Of a stretch of 64,000 nt of DNA, positions 16,501 through 24,868 are shown piece after piece; position 1 is the first letter of the stretch, and every line of letters begins with the position of its first letter. The translations under genes and the position numbers were made by a program. Under the pieces are notes generated by a model. That model was given only the letters and a program-made list of their open reading frames with translations. It ran no database searches and was not told the DNA's origin. Origin of the DNA: Salinibacter sp. 10B (lineage in GTDB: Bacteria; Bacteroidota; Rhodothermia; Rhodothermales; Salinibacteraceae); NCBI RefSeq assembly GCF_002954405.1, contig NZ_MQWC01000001.1, forward strand, positions 1 to 64,000, in the 5' to 3' direction.

Positions 16501-18573
16501 CGCCGAACTCGCCTGCATCGGATTGACCTCCAGGTAGTCTGCAATCGCCTCCTCTGTCAGCGGCGTCTTCGTCTCTGCCAGGAGGTGAAGTAGGCCAAGA
16601 ACGGTTTGATTCTCACCGTCCTTCGTGACCCGCCGTACCGCCTCTTCGTAAAGCTTTCCGATCTTCTCAGGCAGGGCATCGATGTCCCCCACTTCGATCT
16701 TGCCCTGAACGAGTTCCTCCACTAGAAGGGTCAGGTAGAGTGGGTTGCCCTCCGACCTTTCAGCCACCGCCTCCACATAGTCCTCGTCAAAGGCCGGGTC
16801 GTACTTGTTTGCACCTTCGTAGAGAATCGCCCGCACCTCGCGCTTGCCAAGCGGCCCCACCGTCATCTTCGAGCGTGTCTCCCGCCTGCGCCCCTCATAG
16901 AACTCTTTTGCTTCGGGCGTTTCCCTGCTCGATATGATAACTGGGAGCCAGGACCTCGATTCAGGGATGTACCGGCCCAACTCCGGCGCCTCGTCGAGAC
17001 CGTCCACCAGGAGAAGGGTTCGCTTCGGGTTGTCCTCACCAGTCTTTCCCTCTATGGCTTCCAGGCGAGCGGAGAGCTGCTCCTGTAGCTCGACCGGCTC
17101 ACTACCAATACCGTGTCCGTCTAACCCGTAGCGCTCATCGAGGTGGCGACACAGGTACCGAAGAAACCGAACCGGGTCGTTCTTTCCTTCCGACCAACGA
17201 ATGAAAAACTCGATCACAGGCGGCGGATCGATCGGGGTGCCGTTCTCACCTGTCAGGATCTGCCCGTCGGCATCGATGCCCGCTTCGATCTCACGGACCA
17301 CCTGGGCGAGGAGGGCGCTTTTCCCGATGCCAGGCGCCCCGAAGACCATCAAGGTACCCTCCCCACCCGCGGCAAAGCCTCGTAGATGCGCCCGTACCTC
17401 GTGCCGTCCCTTAAACGCCTCAGTCAGGACTGCCATCTCGTGGGTAAAGCTTTCCAGCTCGGTGGATACCTCCTCTCGCCAGGCCCGAAGAGGAAGCCGA
17501 TTGAGAAACGGATCGTAGAGGTCCTCGTCCCGGCGGTGAACTGGCCCCTCGTAGTTGAGCTGGTAAACCGCTCGGTTCTTAAGGGCGTCGAAGAAGAAGA
17601 AGCGGAGTTCTCCAGCAGAGACGGCCCCGCCCGAATCAGCCTCCGCTTCGGCGGTGACGCCAAGGGGCCAGAGGTCAATCATGTCCCGCTCGGATTCATC
17701 TGGTAGAAGAGCAGCGGCATGACCTTCTGGCACGTCTGCTTTGATAGACTGGCGGTCGCCACCAACAAAAAGCTGAGCGTCTCCATACTTCCCTCGAGCT
17801 GCGAGTCCAATCTTCGTGAACAGCGGCGTGTGAACCAGCTCCTTCAAAACCGGGAGGTACTCTCCCACATCATTGAGACACTCCTCCGGTGGTGGCGTGG
17901 CCCCGTGCCCGTACTGGTTGCGGAAGCTAACGAGGTGATGCTCGTTTTCCAGATCGGTCAACCGCTCAAACCGGTCCCACGGGAGCGAAGGAGCAGCGTC
18001 TATTTCATCGAAGGCCCCGACCGCCTCCCTGAAGAATCTGTTCCATGTACCAAGTGACGGGGTCCGCAGGCTCTGAGCAAGTAGAACCTTAATCTGATTA
18101 GGAATGTCTCCAACCGTAAGTAGGTCGCTGAGGGCGAGGATAGTGTGCCATTTGACGGCCCACTCGACTGCGTCGATCAAACGGTGGACCTGCCGGAAGG
18201 GCTCTTCCCCGGTTTCCACGAGACGAATCAGGTGGTAGAGGGGACTAGGAAGTTCATTGTATTGGTCTTCAGAGAGGGGGCTGCCGTCCGGTTCCAACGG
18301 GCCCCATTTATCGGTCGGCTCGGGTGGTGCCTTCTGGGCGGCTTTGCCTATCAGGGTATTTTTTACGTCCTCAGCAACGCTGTCTGCCGCTCCTTCAGAC
18401 AAGCCCGCCTCATGAGCTTTTTTCTTAAACTCGGATTTTATCTCTGGGAGACGCTTATTCCTGTATACCTCGTCGTGGAAGCGTACAGCGATTTCTTCAA
18501 CTAACTCCGAAAAGCGATCGGAGGATAGGATTTGTTCGGCGAGGTCTTCTGCATTGGAAGCAGAAACGGACAT
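13549..18573 (-). CDS. STAND (NACHT-like) ATPase with TPR-like repeats and SHOCT tail
   Basis: A 1674-residue protein from the ATG at 18573 (MSVSASNAEDLAEQIL); the open frame reaches 18831, but the extra 86 residues are of non-coding composition. Layout: an N-terminal helical region (1-90) and an uncharacterised region to about 390 that could carry the effector; a P-loop NTPase with Walker A GAPGIGKSALLAQ near 411 and Walker B LLLVDGLDEAPE near 517 (NACHT/STAND style); a helical arm; about a dozen 40-43-residue TPR-like repeats from about 990 to 1560; and a C-terminal SHOCT-like segment (YDQLANLRDQGLLREEEFEE). STAND ATPases oligomerise on binding a ligand through their repeats, and bacterial members (Avs, bNACHT) sense phage proteins. 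No known effector motif could be named. The defence role is inferred from architecture and context. Confidence 0.85.
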   Translation of the reverse strand: MSVSASNAEDLAEQILSSDRFSELVEEIAVRFHDEVYRNKRLPEIKSEFKKKAHEAGLSEGAADSVAEDVKNTLIGKAAQKAPPEPTDKWGPLEPDGSPLSEDQYNELPSPLYHLIRLVETGEEPFRQVHRLIDAVEWAVKWHTILALSDLLTVGDIPNQIKVLLAQSLRTPSLGTWNRFFREAVGAFDEIDAAPSLPWDRFERLTDLENEHHLVSFRNQYGHGATPPPEECLNDVGEYLPVLKELVHTPLFTKIGLAARGKYGDAQLFVGGDRQSIKADVPEGHAAALLPDESERDMIDLWPLGVTAEAEADSGGAVSAGELRFFFFDALKNRAVYQLNYEGPVHRRDEDLYDPFLNRLPLRAWREEVSTELESFTHEMAVLTEAFKGRHEVRAHLRGFAAGGEGTLMVFGAPGIGKSALLAQVVREIEAGIDADGQILTGENGTPIDPPPVIEFFIRWSEGKNDPVRFLRYLCRHLDERYGLDGHGIGSEPVELQEQLSARLEAIEGKTGEDNPKRTLLLVDGLDEAPELGRYIPESRSWLPVIISSRETPEAKEFYEGRRRETRSKMTVGPLGKREVRAILYEGANKYDPAFDEDYVEAVAERSEGNPLYLTLLVEELVQGKIEVGDIDALPEKIGKLYEEAVRRVTKDGENQTVLGLLHLLAETKTPLTEEAIADYLEVNPMQASSAVREAMELLHEASPEALYPAEDTPEDAFSRKAVQLFHESLREWLREKHEGTCEKMQERLAEKTAKWGERKNETARRYALRYGAVHQRDAGRHADLYDLLAGDRFQEKQVQTFKQYEATFASYEVGLEAYVGRNGKTPDDDARLCRLALDAGRVAREAKERVTQAFRWAEKGRMEVALQRIEVLGEEKYFLAALQLIWIEVNRQADWPEEERSSEKVQQVLDAVDEQVAPGTNAVDWDKFFNKELIIWWADQVAAVFPSVDLTSLLLRTSDSKGLTEALLSRIKSRGSTPYLTVQAKEVRRVAQTIESNTKFVAALSSLGSFLIETGQREQATATFDRALDVACSIDHRRTRVEVLSDLASVLAEEGQHAQATDTFDQALDTALSIDDDSVFNERAQALSNLTSALAETGSFDRALYTARSIGDGYHRAEVLTDLASALTEAGHIEQARATFSRALDVSSSIDSNRRRAEALSDLTAALAEAGTVEQTLPLFKQILDETRAIDSEYNRYEALSGVASALAEASAIEQTLPLFEQALDEVRAIDYEPYRAKALSGVASALIEAGAIEQTLPLFERVLDAFQEINDDWRCADALFDLASVLTETRDIKCAKTISTRVRTAAELIDDDRRHAEVLLSFASVFTNHGETEEALATLEQVLYTTQDIDSNLRRAEVFSSVHSLLTDLGETESARSIFEQAFGAALEIDNENGRTKVSFDDHVRIFSDNRGRAFTSIDSVIANDGDFEQALETVQAIDDEGDRAWALSGLAALVADFGESKRARAIFERAFDTARAVDHDPSRTELLLGLSSTISRSGGVDFAIDVAVSIADLSKRVAAIREIAEQQAEAGQADSFAQHMPQIELPHDGWTDFLTTWRETLLEHTDEPRPLLRQSLTQHPFDVKAAAEGVYSLVQAHVQAGAIDYAEAIAKECPELELNVLISEESEREPDDLAPERQEQYDQLANLRDQGLLREEEFEEKVQALFEQDKE
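14781..15100 (-). repeat. Near-identical 120-bp tandem repeats within the STAND gene
   Basis: Three successive 40-codon units repeat at exact 120-base spacing. The 28-base block beginning GAAAAGCGGCAGGG at 14791 recurs without change at 14911, and a 28-base block beginning AGGGCAGAGGCC at 14831 recurs at 14951. The third unit (15031 onward) is more diverged. The other repeats of the array are much less alike, so these units were duplicated or homogenised recently. Confidence 0.85.
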
Positions 18574-19250
18574 AGGCAGAAACGAAACTTCAGCAAAAGA
18601 AATGCTGAGGAAAGGACAGCTCAAAACGTTCCTTCTGAGTCCAAGCGCTCGTTCTCTCTGGCCAGAAAAGAAATCGGACAGTTCGAAAACTAAGAGGCGA
18701 AGCACTGTCTGGCAAGATAGGAGCCTCTGGATCGAACGGAGGACAAAACCAACGGTAAAATGATCAAAGAAGCCGCGGGATGTTTTGTACGCCGACCAGA
18801 ATGCGTCTGAGCTTATTCTTGCTCTTTCCACTGTCGACGTCGGCGCCCCAGTAAGTGCCGTATCACCAGTCGAACTTCACGATCGGATCCTCCGAAGCAC
18901 AGAGCCAACAGGCAGGAGACGATTTTGCAGGTACGATTTAGAGCATGTACCGGTTGTGGAAGCGGTGTACTGCGAGCTGAGCCACCCTAAGGGCTAGGAG
19001 GGGGTCTACAACTGGATCAAGTCCTCCTCACCGTGGCTTAGCGCACGAGGCGTATGACCAAAAACGGAAACCAGATCTCAAACCGAGGCAGGTCCAGGGA
19101 ACCTTCAAAGCTTAGGTTCGGGCAAACGGGATACCATACTGCTGGCCTTCCGAGAGGAGGAATAAGGGAATTCGCTCGCTGGCGACCTCTTACGATAGGC
19201 GATCCGAATCCTCAAGCGAAGAGGTCAGGTGCCAAGCAGATTCCGAGGAG
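18574..19250. other. Gene-poor gap upstream of the STAND gene
   Basis: About 680 bases without a convincing gene. Short frames on both strands have poor composition. The part nearest 18574 should carry the STAND promoter (minus strand), but no box could be assigned. The gap ends at a recombinase fragment at 19251. Confidence 0.4.
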
Positions 19251-19460
19251 TCAGAGTCCAATTCCCTCAGCGGGACTGTCCTGGAAAGTCCCTGCCTCCT
19301 CGACGTACTGGTTGAAGGTCTCCCACGAGGCGTGGCCGGAGTGCTCTTTCACGCGCCGCTCGGCCTTCCCGGCCCGGATTGCCTGCGTGATAAAGCCCGC
19401 CCGGAGAGAGTGGGCCGAGTACTCGTCTGGGTCCAGAGCTGCCCCCGACTTTTGTACCAT
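19251..19460 (-). pseudogene. Fragment of tyrosine recombinase 3' end (copy 2, frame intact)
   Basis: A 69-codon frame ending at 19251 nearly matches the last 65 residues of the recombinase at 22674-23918: EYSAHSLRAGFITQAIRAG, then KAERRVKEHSGHASWETF, NQYVEEAGTFQDSPAEG. The catalytic H-x-x-R, the second His and the nucleophilic Tyr are preserved, but the first catalytic Arg and the N-terminal DNA-binding domain are missing, and similarity is lost just upstream of SGAALDPDEY. It cannot be an active recombinase. It lies between the STAND gene and the TPR gene, in the same orientation as the full-length copy. Confidence 0.88.
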
Positions 19461-19597
19461 GGTGAATGTTAGGCGGGGACATCTAAAGCGGCTCTTGAAC
19501 GAGGATGCCTATTTGGCATAGGACCAAAGTCGAACTCAGATCATTTGAAAGATAAGAGTTAGAACCGGATTCGGAGAAATTAATACTGACTAGCACT

Positions 19598-22441
19598 TTA
19601 TTCCTCCTCCTTCCAAGGGTAAGAGCCACAATACGACCGATCCAGTTCACAAGCCCGATCTACACTCCGGGTGGCCTTGTTTTCTCTTCCTGTCCTGTAA
19701 AGAGCAATTCCACGGTAGAACCAAGTCGCCCCTGCAGAGGAATCAGCTCGTAATGCCTGATCATAACTCTCGATAGCCTTTGGGAGGTTACCACGCTCCA
19801 TCAACAGTATGCCACGATGAAACCAGATTTGAGCTTCGGAGGAATCGGATTCAAGAGCTCGATTCAAGCTCTCAATTGCCTCGTTTACACTGTCTTGTTT
19901 CGCCAAAGCGACACCTCGGTTGGCCAGCGCCTGTGTGTGGGTTGGATCCACCTCTATGGCCTGTTCATAGCTCTTTATAGCATCGGATATCTTACCCAAT
20001 TCATCCAATGCAACTCCTCGATTGTACCATAACTCTGAATTAGAAGAATCAATTTTAAGGGCGTGATTAAAGTTTTCCAGTGCCTCTTTCAAATTCCCCA
20101 GCTTTCCTAGGACGATTCCCCGCTCAATCCAGGCCCTTTTATCGGAAGGGTCGAGTTCGATAGCCCGGCTGTAGCTTCTGATCGCCTCCTCTAATCTCCC
20201 TCGTTGTTGCAATGCATCACCAAGATTGCCCCAGGTTTTCACCTTGGTAGAGTCTAGATCAACAGCTTGATTATAGTTCTCGATTGCTTCCTCTAAGTGA
20301 CCAGTTTTTTTCAGAGCGAGGCCTCGATTGGTCCAAGCCTTTTCAAAAGAAGAATCGATTTCGATTGCCTGATTGTAGCTCGCAATAGCTGCTTCTAATT
20401 TACCCTTCTCTTTCAATACGTTGCCACGATTTATCCACGCCTCTGCTAGCGTGGAGTCGGCCTCAATTGCTTGTTTGAAACTCCTGTTTGCTCGTTCAAG
20501 GCTATCCTGTTGAGCAAGTGTTAAACCTCGTCCGTTCCATGCTATTGCTGAGGAAGAGTCAATTTCAATAGCCCGGTTATAACTCGCCAAGGCAGTAGCG
20601 AGCTCACCTTGTTCTACTAGGATATTTCCCCTCTGTAGCCATGACTCCGTGTAGGAAGAGTCTGCTCGAATAGCCCTGTCGAAGCTTTCGAATGCTTTCC
20701 TAAGGTTTCCGCGATTCTTATACGCCTCCCCGCGACCATACCATGCCCGTACATTTAAGGAGTCATACTTGATAGCTTGATTGTAGCTTCGGATCGCTTT
20801 TTCAAGGTTGTTGCCCCTTTTCAACGCGTCACCACGGTTGCTCCATGCCTTTACATTGGAGGAATCCGCCTCAATTGCGTGGTTGTAACTCTCGATGGCT
20901 AGCTGGATGCTGTCCTGCTTCTCCAGTGCGAAACCGTGGTTATTCCATGCCTTCGAAAGGACGGAGTCAATCCGAACGACATCAATGGCGTATTCGAAGC
21001 TTTCGGTTGCCTTTTCGAAGTTGTTTTGTCTCAAGAGCATGTCACCTCGACCTATCCACGCGGTCGCATAGCTAGAATCGATCTCGATAGCTTGATCGTA
21101 GCTCTCAATTGCTTTCGCGGGATTCCTCTCTTCAAGTGCAATACCCCGGTTTTGCCATGCCTTAGCTAATGACGGGTCGAGCGTAGTAGCCCGTTCATAG
21201 TTTTCGATGGCATTATCAATTTTTCCTTGCCTCCTCAACGCTACACCTCGGTTAGACCAAGCCTGAGCCAAGGAAGAATTTGCCTCGATGGCTTGGTTAA
21301 AGTTGTATATTGCTTCGTCAAGTTCATTACGCTCTAAAAGCACGACCCCCTTGTTAAACCAGGCCTCCGCCAAAGAGGAATCGATCTCGATTGCCCTTTC
21401 GTAGTAGCCGAACGCTTTCTTAGACTTCCCTTTCTCATTCAACGCTGCTCCTAAATTAATCCACGTCCAACCGTAGGAAGAGTCAGCTTCTATGGCTCGT
21501 TGATAGCTTTTAATAGCACCGTCTAAGTCACCTTCATTTTGTAAGGCAAGGCCCTTCATAAAATACTGGGGCAAGTACAGGGAGCCAGGGATGTCTTCCG
21601 GTCGCTCCCATTGTTCTAGAGCATCGTCATAGAAGCCGATAGCATCAACATATGCCCCCTGTCTAAAGCGTGCATAGCCCAAAGTGGCCAGTACTATGTG
21701 TTCGACCTTGTCCGCTATTTTCCACTCGAACTTTCTCGGAGTCGAGGTCGCATAGACACTTTCGCTCCTTTGGGGAATTTTGAGATTCTCAGGTTCCCCC
21801 ACAATCTCAAACTGAAGAGTGGCCCTCGCACTATCAGGAGCGGTGCCAGTTCTATACCAACCCCAGAGAACAACATCTGCATCTTCAGCTTTCCCTATCT
21901 TCCGTGCTTTCTCTCTTCCTTCCTGCACAGTTATTGTGCGTCCCAATGCCAAAACCTTAATACTGTTTAGTTTGGTCGACCTACTTCTGAGCTGTGTCAG
22001 GATCGATTCCGTGACTCCATACTTTTCGTCAGGACCGTCGAGATTAGCTACAAGAATCCGAAATTCGTTCGAATCTGCATAATATTTACCTCTTAAGTGG
22101 CTAAAACCATTATACAAAGCGGCTATATTTATAGATACTAGAAAAACTGTAGCCATTATCCTATAAGTTGATTTGTACCTTGGGGATGACCCCTCAACAC
22201 CTTCAATCCCTCTTCCGATAGGCCTTTTTGAAAGAATAACGTATAATAGGAACGCACATACCAATAGAAATGCTCCTCCTGCAAGTACCGCAACGGATAG
22301 GGTAGTGTCATCTTTTAGAGATTCCGAAATGCTAAGCACACCAGATAAAATTGGTATTGAGGCAACACCCCAATATACTATTTTCTTGACGTATCGTATA
22401 ATTCGTGAAGACTCACCCCTATTAGCATCACTATTACTCAT
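19598..22441 (-). CDS. Membrane-anchored tetratricopeptide-repeat protein
   Basis: A 947-residue protein. Residues 25-125 contain about three hydrophobic helices (one near 27-43, one AVLAGGAFLLVCAFLLYVIL near 50-70, one MATVFLVSINIAALYNGF near 96-113). Then comes a compact domain to about 240 (FRILVANLDGPDEKYG, DADVVLWGWYRTG) of a kind found in other membrane TPR proteins, and finally some 18-19 canonical 34-residue TPRs to the C-terminus (pattern A-x-N/Y-x-x-G-x-A...AIESYDQAIEIDSS). TPR arrays bind peptides or proteins. No catalytic motif is seen. The gene is A+T-richer than its neighbours and lies between two recombinase sequences, suggesting acquisition as a module. Its role is unknown; a sensor or scaffold at the membrane is likely. 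Confidence 0.85.
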   Translation of the reverse strand: MSNSDANRGESSRIIRYVKKIVYWGVASIPILSGVLSISESLKDDTTLSVAVLAGGAFLLVCAFLLYVILSKRPIGRGIEGVEGSSPRYKSTYRIMATVFLVSINIAALYNGFSHLRGKYYADSNEFRILVANLDGPDEKYGVTESILTQLRSRSTKLNSIKVLALGRTITVQEGREKARKIGKAEDADVVLWGWYRTGTAPDSARATLQFEIVGEPENLKIPQRSESVYATSTPRKFEWKIADKVEHIVLATLGYARFRQGAYVDAIGFYDDALEQWERPEDIPGSLYLPQYFMKGLALQNEGDLDGAIKSYQRAIEADSSYGWTWINLGAALNEKGKSKKAFGYYERAIEIDSSLAEAWFNKGVVLLERNELDEAIYNFNQAIEANSSLAQAWSNRGVALRRQGKIDNAIENYERATTLDPSLAKAWQNRGIALEERNPAKAIESYDQAIEIDSSYATAWIGRGDMLLRQNNFEKATESFEYAIDVVRIDSVLSKAWNNHGFALEKQDSIQLAIESYNHAIEADSSNVKAWSNRGDALKRGNNLEKAIRSYNQAIKYDSLNVRAWYGRGEAYKNRGNLRKAFESFDRAIRADSSYTESWLQRGNILVEQGELATALASYNRAIEIDSSSAIAWNGRGLTLAQQDSLERANRSFKQAIEADSTLAEAWINRGNVLKEKGKLEAAIASYNQAIEIDSSFEKAWTNRGLALKKTGHLEEAIENYNQAVDLDSTKVKTWGNLGDALQQRGRLEEAIRSYSRAIELDPSDKRAWIERGIVLGKLGNLKEALENFNHALKIDSSNSELWYNRGVALDELGKISDAIKSYEQAIEVDPTHTQALANRGVALAKQDSVNEAIESLNRALESDSSEAQIWFHRGILLMERGNLPKAIESYDQALRADSSAGATWFYRGIALYRTGRENKATRSVDRACELDRSYCGSYPWKEEE
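19630..21570 (-). repeat. 102-bp TPR-coding tandem repeat array
   Basis: The 3' two-thirds of the TPR gene is a degenerate 102-base repeat (34 codons). Recurring words such as the codons for AIE/AIA-SYN-QAIE and AWxNRGxAL are visible in every unit, but units are diverged, unlike the recent duplications in the STAND gene. Confidence 0.75.
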
Positions 22442-22673
22442 AATAATGTGTTAATAGATTACGTGACGAAACTCGCTCGCGTGGGGGGTGGGGTGAAATG
22501 ATTCACAAGATCGCGGTTTGCAAGACGAAACCGACCAACTTAATTAGTTCTTAGACTTAAGAGGGGGTAACGTCACCATTATAGTTGACCTTCAACTTTT
22601 ACGCTATGGACAACAAAAGAAGTAACAGCCACTTTTACCACACCATGGTGGAACGTAAACGAAGAGATTCCTT

Positions 22674-23918
22674 CTAAAGCCCAATCCCCTCGGCCGGATT
22701 GTCCTGAAAGGTCCCCGCTTCCTCAACGTACTGGTTGAACGTCTCCCACGATGCGTGGCCGGAGTGCTCCTTGACGCGCCGCTCGGCCTTGCCAGCGCGG
22801 ATCGCCTGCGTGATGAAACCCGCCCGGAGGGAGTGGGCCGAGTAGGCCTCCGGGTCGAGGCCCGCGCTCTCGGCGTGTCGTTTTAAGACCGTAGAGACGT
22901 ACTGAGCGGTCATCGCGCTCTCGCCGATCGACTCGCACCGGTAGAAGCGCCGGAAAATATCACCCTCAAACTGTCCATCCACCTCACGCTCGGCAGCTTG
23001 AAGCCACTGCCGGAGAGCGGTTACCGGGCAGGTTTCTTTGTTGGAGCCATAGGGGAGCCCCTTGACCAACCCGGAGCCCTCCTGGTCGCTCTTCGACCGG
23101 CGGACGTAGACGTTCACGCCCTCGCCCTCGACAAACTCGACATCGTCCGTGGTGAGGCCCACGAGCTCACTCCGCCGAAGCGCCCCGGTCCAGCCGACCA
23201 GGAGGAGCGCGCGGTCGCGAAGGGCGGTAAGTGTAAGGCGCCCAGTGGATCCGCCGTCAGAGCTGGAGTAACGGGGAAGGTGCTCAATAATGGACCTCAG
23301 GTCTTCGACCATAAGGGGCGGGGCGCCATCCTGCTGGCGGGTTTTCTCCCGGACGATCCCCTTCCAGATCTTTCGGAGCGGACCTTCGGCCACTGACGCC
23401 GGCGACTCGTAGCCTTCTTCTTTGTGGAGGGAGGCGATGGCCGCGAGACGGCGTTCCAGCGTCGCGAGGCTGAGGTCGTCAGCCCGGGCCCCGAGATAGA
23501 GTCCAATTGTCTTCGGGGTGGCCGGAAGCCACTCCCGCTCGTATTTTTTGCACCAGTGCCGAAAGTCCTCCAGATCGGCCGCGTAGGCCCGAATCGTATT
23601 CTCCGCCTGTGCCTGGGCGGCAAAGTCTTCCAGTCGGCCGAGACTCACCTGCAGCTCGCGTAGGCGCTCCGGATCCTCCAATGCCCTGCTTTCACCGCCG
23701 GGATCGCCCGCTTCAGCGTCTACCTCGGTTGACTCAGAGTCGCCATCCGAGCTTGTACCCGAACTGGAAGGGTTCTGTCCAATCTCAGAGAGGGGAGGCG
23801 GTGCCAATTCGCCCGGTCGATTCCCACCGGGTTCGTTACCAGCACTCTCTTGGCCGCCTTCGTGGTCATCAGTCTCCTGAGGTGAGTCGTCGGCTGGGGG
23901 ACTTGCCTGGTCGGTCAT
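22674..23918 (-). CDS. Tyrosine recombinase/integrase (XerC/D-like)
   Basis: A 414-residue site-specific recombinase. Residues 1-95 are a low-complexity acidic arm; 110-215 form a SAM-like core-binding domain (ENTIRAYAADLEDFRHWC); the rest is the catalytic domain. The catalytic set is visible: Arg near 248 (GALRRSELVGL), H-x-x-R near 363 (HSLRAGF), the second His near 387 (HSGHASW) and the nucleophile Tyr near 396 (NQYVEEAG). It acts by strand exchange through a covalent Tyr-DNA intermediate. Two truncated copies of its 3' end lie downstream at 19251 and 13129 in the same orientation. It is preceded by a small gene 58 bases upstream, likely co-transcribed. This is the only complete mobility enzyme in the window. 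Confidence 0.93.
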   Translation of the reverse strand: MTDQASPPADDSPQETDDHEGGQESAGNEPGGNRPGELAPPPLSEIGQNPSSSGTSSDGDSESTEVDAEAGDPGGESRALEDPERLRELQVSLGRLEDFAAQAQAENTIRAYAADLEDFRHWCKKYEREWLPATPKTIGLYLGARADDLSLATLERRLAAIASLHKEEGYESPASVAEGPLRKIWKGIVREKTRQQDGAPPLMVEDLRSIIEHLPRYSSSDGGSTGRLTLTALRDRALLLVGWTGALRRSELVGLTTDDVEFVEGEGVNVYVRRSKSDQEGSGLVKGLPYGSNKETCPVTALRQWLQAAEREVDGQFEGDIFRRFYRCESIGESAMTAQYVSTVLKRHAESAGLDPEAYSAHSLRAGFITQAIRAGKAERRVKEHSGHASWETFNQYVEEAGTFQDNPAEGIGL

Positions 23919-23976
23919 AGGGGCAGTTGCGTCAGTGCTGGTGTGGCTCGGCTTCTACTGATGATTCGTCCCGAGA

Positions 23977-24339
23977 CTAGCTCTCGGTCGAATTGGCTTC
24001 GGAGGAATCCCCAGAGGAGTCCTCATCGGTGAGATTGTCTCTCAAGGAGTCTGGGCGGCCGGGCAGGCGGGCCATTTCGAGGTTCGCCCGCGGCCAGGGA
24101 AGGTTGCTCGTCCATTGGAGTTGACCCTCGTCGTCGAAGTACTCCATGCGGCCGCCGGTTTGGACAGCAATGACCGGCGCATTGAAGTGCACGAACTGGG
24201 CACTGCTCATCGCGGCACCCGCGCCGGAGAGGCTCTCCGAGGACCAAACTACCCACGCGGCCCCACCCAAGGCGATCGATGGTTTGCCCTGGCGCCGGAT
24301 CGTTTCCAATATGGGATTGGCGATCGTCGAGTCGGGCAT
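23977..24339 (-). CDS. Hypothetical small protein upstream of the recombinase
   Basis: A 120-residue protein with an N-terminal segment (MPDSTIANPILETIRRQGKP), a central strand-rich part (AQFVHFNAPVIAVQTGGRMEYF) and a Ser/Asp/Glu tail. No family recognised. It ends 58 bases before the recombinase start on the same strand. The start ATG has a TATAAT-like sequence (24358-24363, minus strand) about 20 bases upstream. A regulatory or excision-factor role would be a guess; nothing in the sequence shows it. Confidence 0.5.
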   Translation of the reverse strand: MPDSTIANPILETIRRQGKPSIALGGAAWVVWSSESLSGAGAAMSSAQFVHFNAPVIAVQTGGRMEYFDDEGQLQWTSNLPWPRANLEMARLPGRPDSLRDNLTDEDSSGDSSEANSTES

Positions 24340-24377
24340 TCGCCAATCGAGGACTTAATTATAAGGTATGCGTCCGG

Positions 24378-24389
24378 GACACCGGTGTC
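24378..24389. promoter_or_regulatory. Possible operator palindrome upstream of the recombinase operon
   Basis: GACACCGGTGTC is a perfect 12-base palindrome 39 bases before the start of the small gene at 24339. Perfect 12-mers are expected about 16 times by chance in a window of this size, so only its promoter-proximal position gives it weight. Confidence 0.25.
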
Positions 24390-24437
24390 TTCAAGTCGGC
24401 CGCTCAACCACTATCAGGGTAGGTAATATTTTCCCGG

Positions 24438-24452
24438 ATAACAACCGATAAG
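24438..24452 (-). repeat. Left 15-bp inverted repeat flanking the PIN_8 gene
   Basis: ATAACAACCGATAAG is the exact reverse complement of CTTATCGGTTGTTAT at 26193-26207. The pair encloses about 1.74 kb containing a single gene. The left copy also overlaps a local hairpin at 24444-24466. Confidence 0.5.
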
Positions 24453-24466
24453 CTCGCCTTATCGGT
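24444..24466. promoter_or_regulatory. Local inverted repeat (operator or hairpin)
   Basis: ACCGATAAG (24444-24452) and CTTATCGGT (24458-24466) form a perfect 9-base inverted repeat with a five-base loop, within the left flanking repeat and about 400 bases before the PIN_8 start. It is followed by CCTTATAATC, so a promoter-linked operator is as likely as a terminator. Confidence 0.4.
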
Positions 24467-24868
24467 CCTTATAATCTATGGCTGAGATTCGGTATCATGG
24501 CGGGGGTTTTGACGCAATGATTTCGATCAACATCTCGCAGGAGGACTACCCGCTAGGCGCTTCACCGACTTGATTAAGGTTAAGACCACACAAGTGTTTT
24601 GGAGCTCGCGAAGCTCCTTCCGCTCACCTGTGCAATGAAACCCTCGGCGCTTTTTCTCTCGTTCCGATCGGCTTGCTTCAGCCAGTTTCGAATGTTGTCT
24701 CGGTTGGTTTTCAAAGTGGAGGAATTTCCACCGTACTGGGCAACTCCAATGGGAGCAAAGGACGCTCCCGCTTCACGGCCAAGAAGTATCTGCGGCGAAT
24801 CAATTGGCAGTGGATCGCCTTCATTTCAACACTGCACGCTGCGACTTAAGTGCTTCGAGACGACCAGA

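Noticed and set aside
13549-18573. CRISPR-like regularity in the STAND gene
   Set aside because: The 120-bp periodicity is coding (40-residue TPR-like units) without spacers.
18785-18997. A 70-codon plus-strand frame upstream of the STAND gene
   Set aside because: Its composition is poor, there is no ribosome-binding site and no similarity; left as non-coding gap.
19598-22441. CRISPR array or satellite DNA suggested by regular 102-bp repeats
   Set aside because: The repeats are diverged, contiguous, without spacers, and in one open frame encoding canonical TPRs.
22636-22646. Palindrome CACCATGGTG before the recombinase end
   Set aside because: Ten-base palindromes are expected dozens of times by chance here, and it is not at a promoter-like position.
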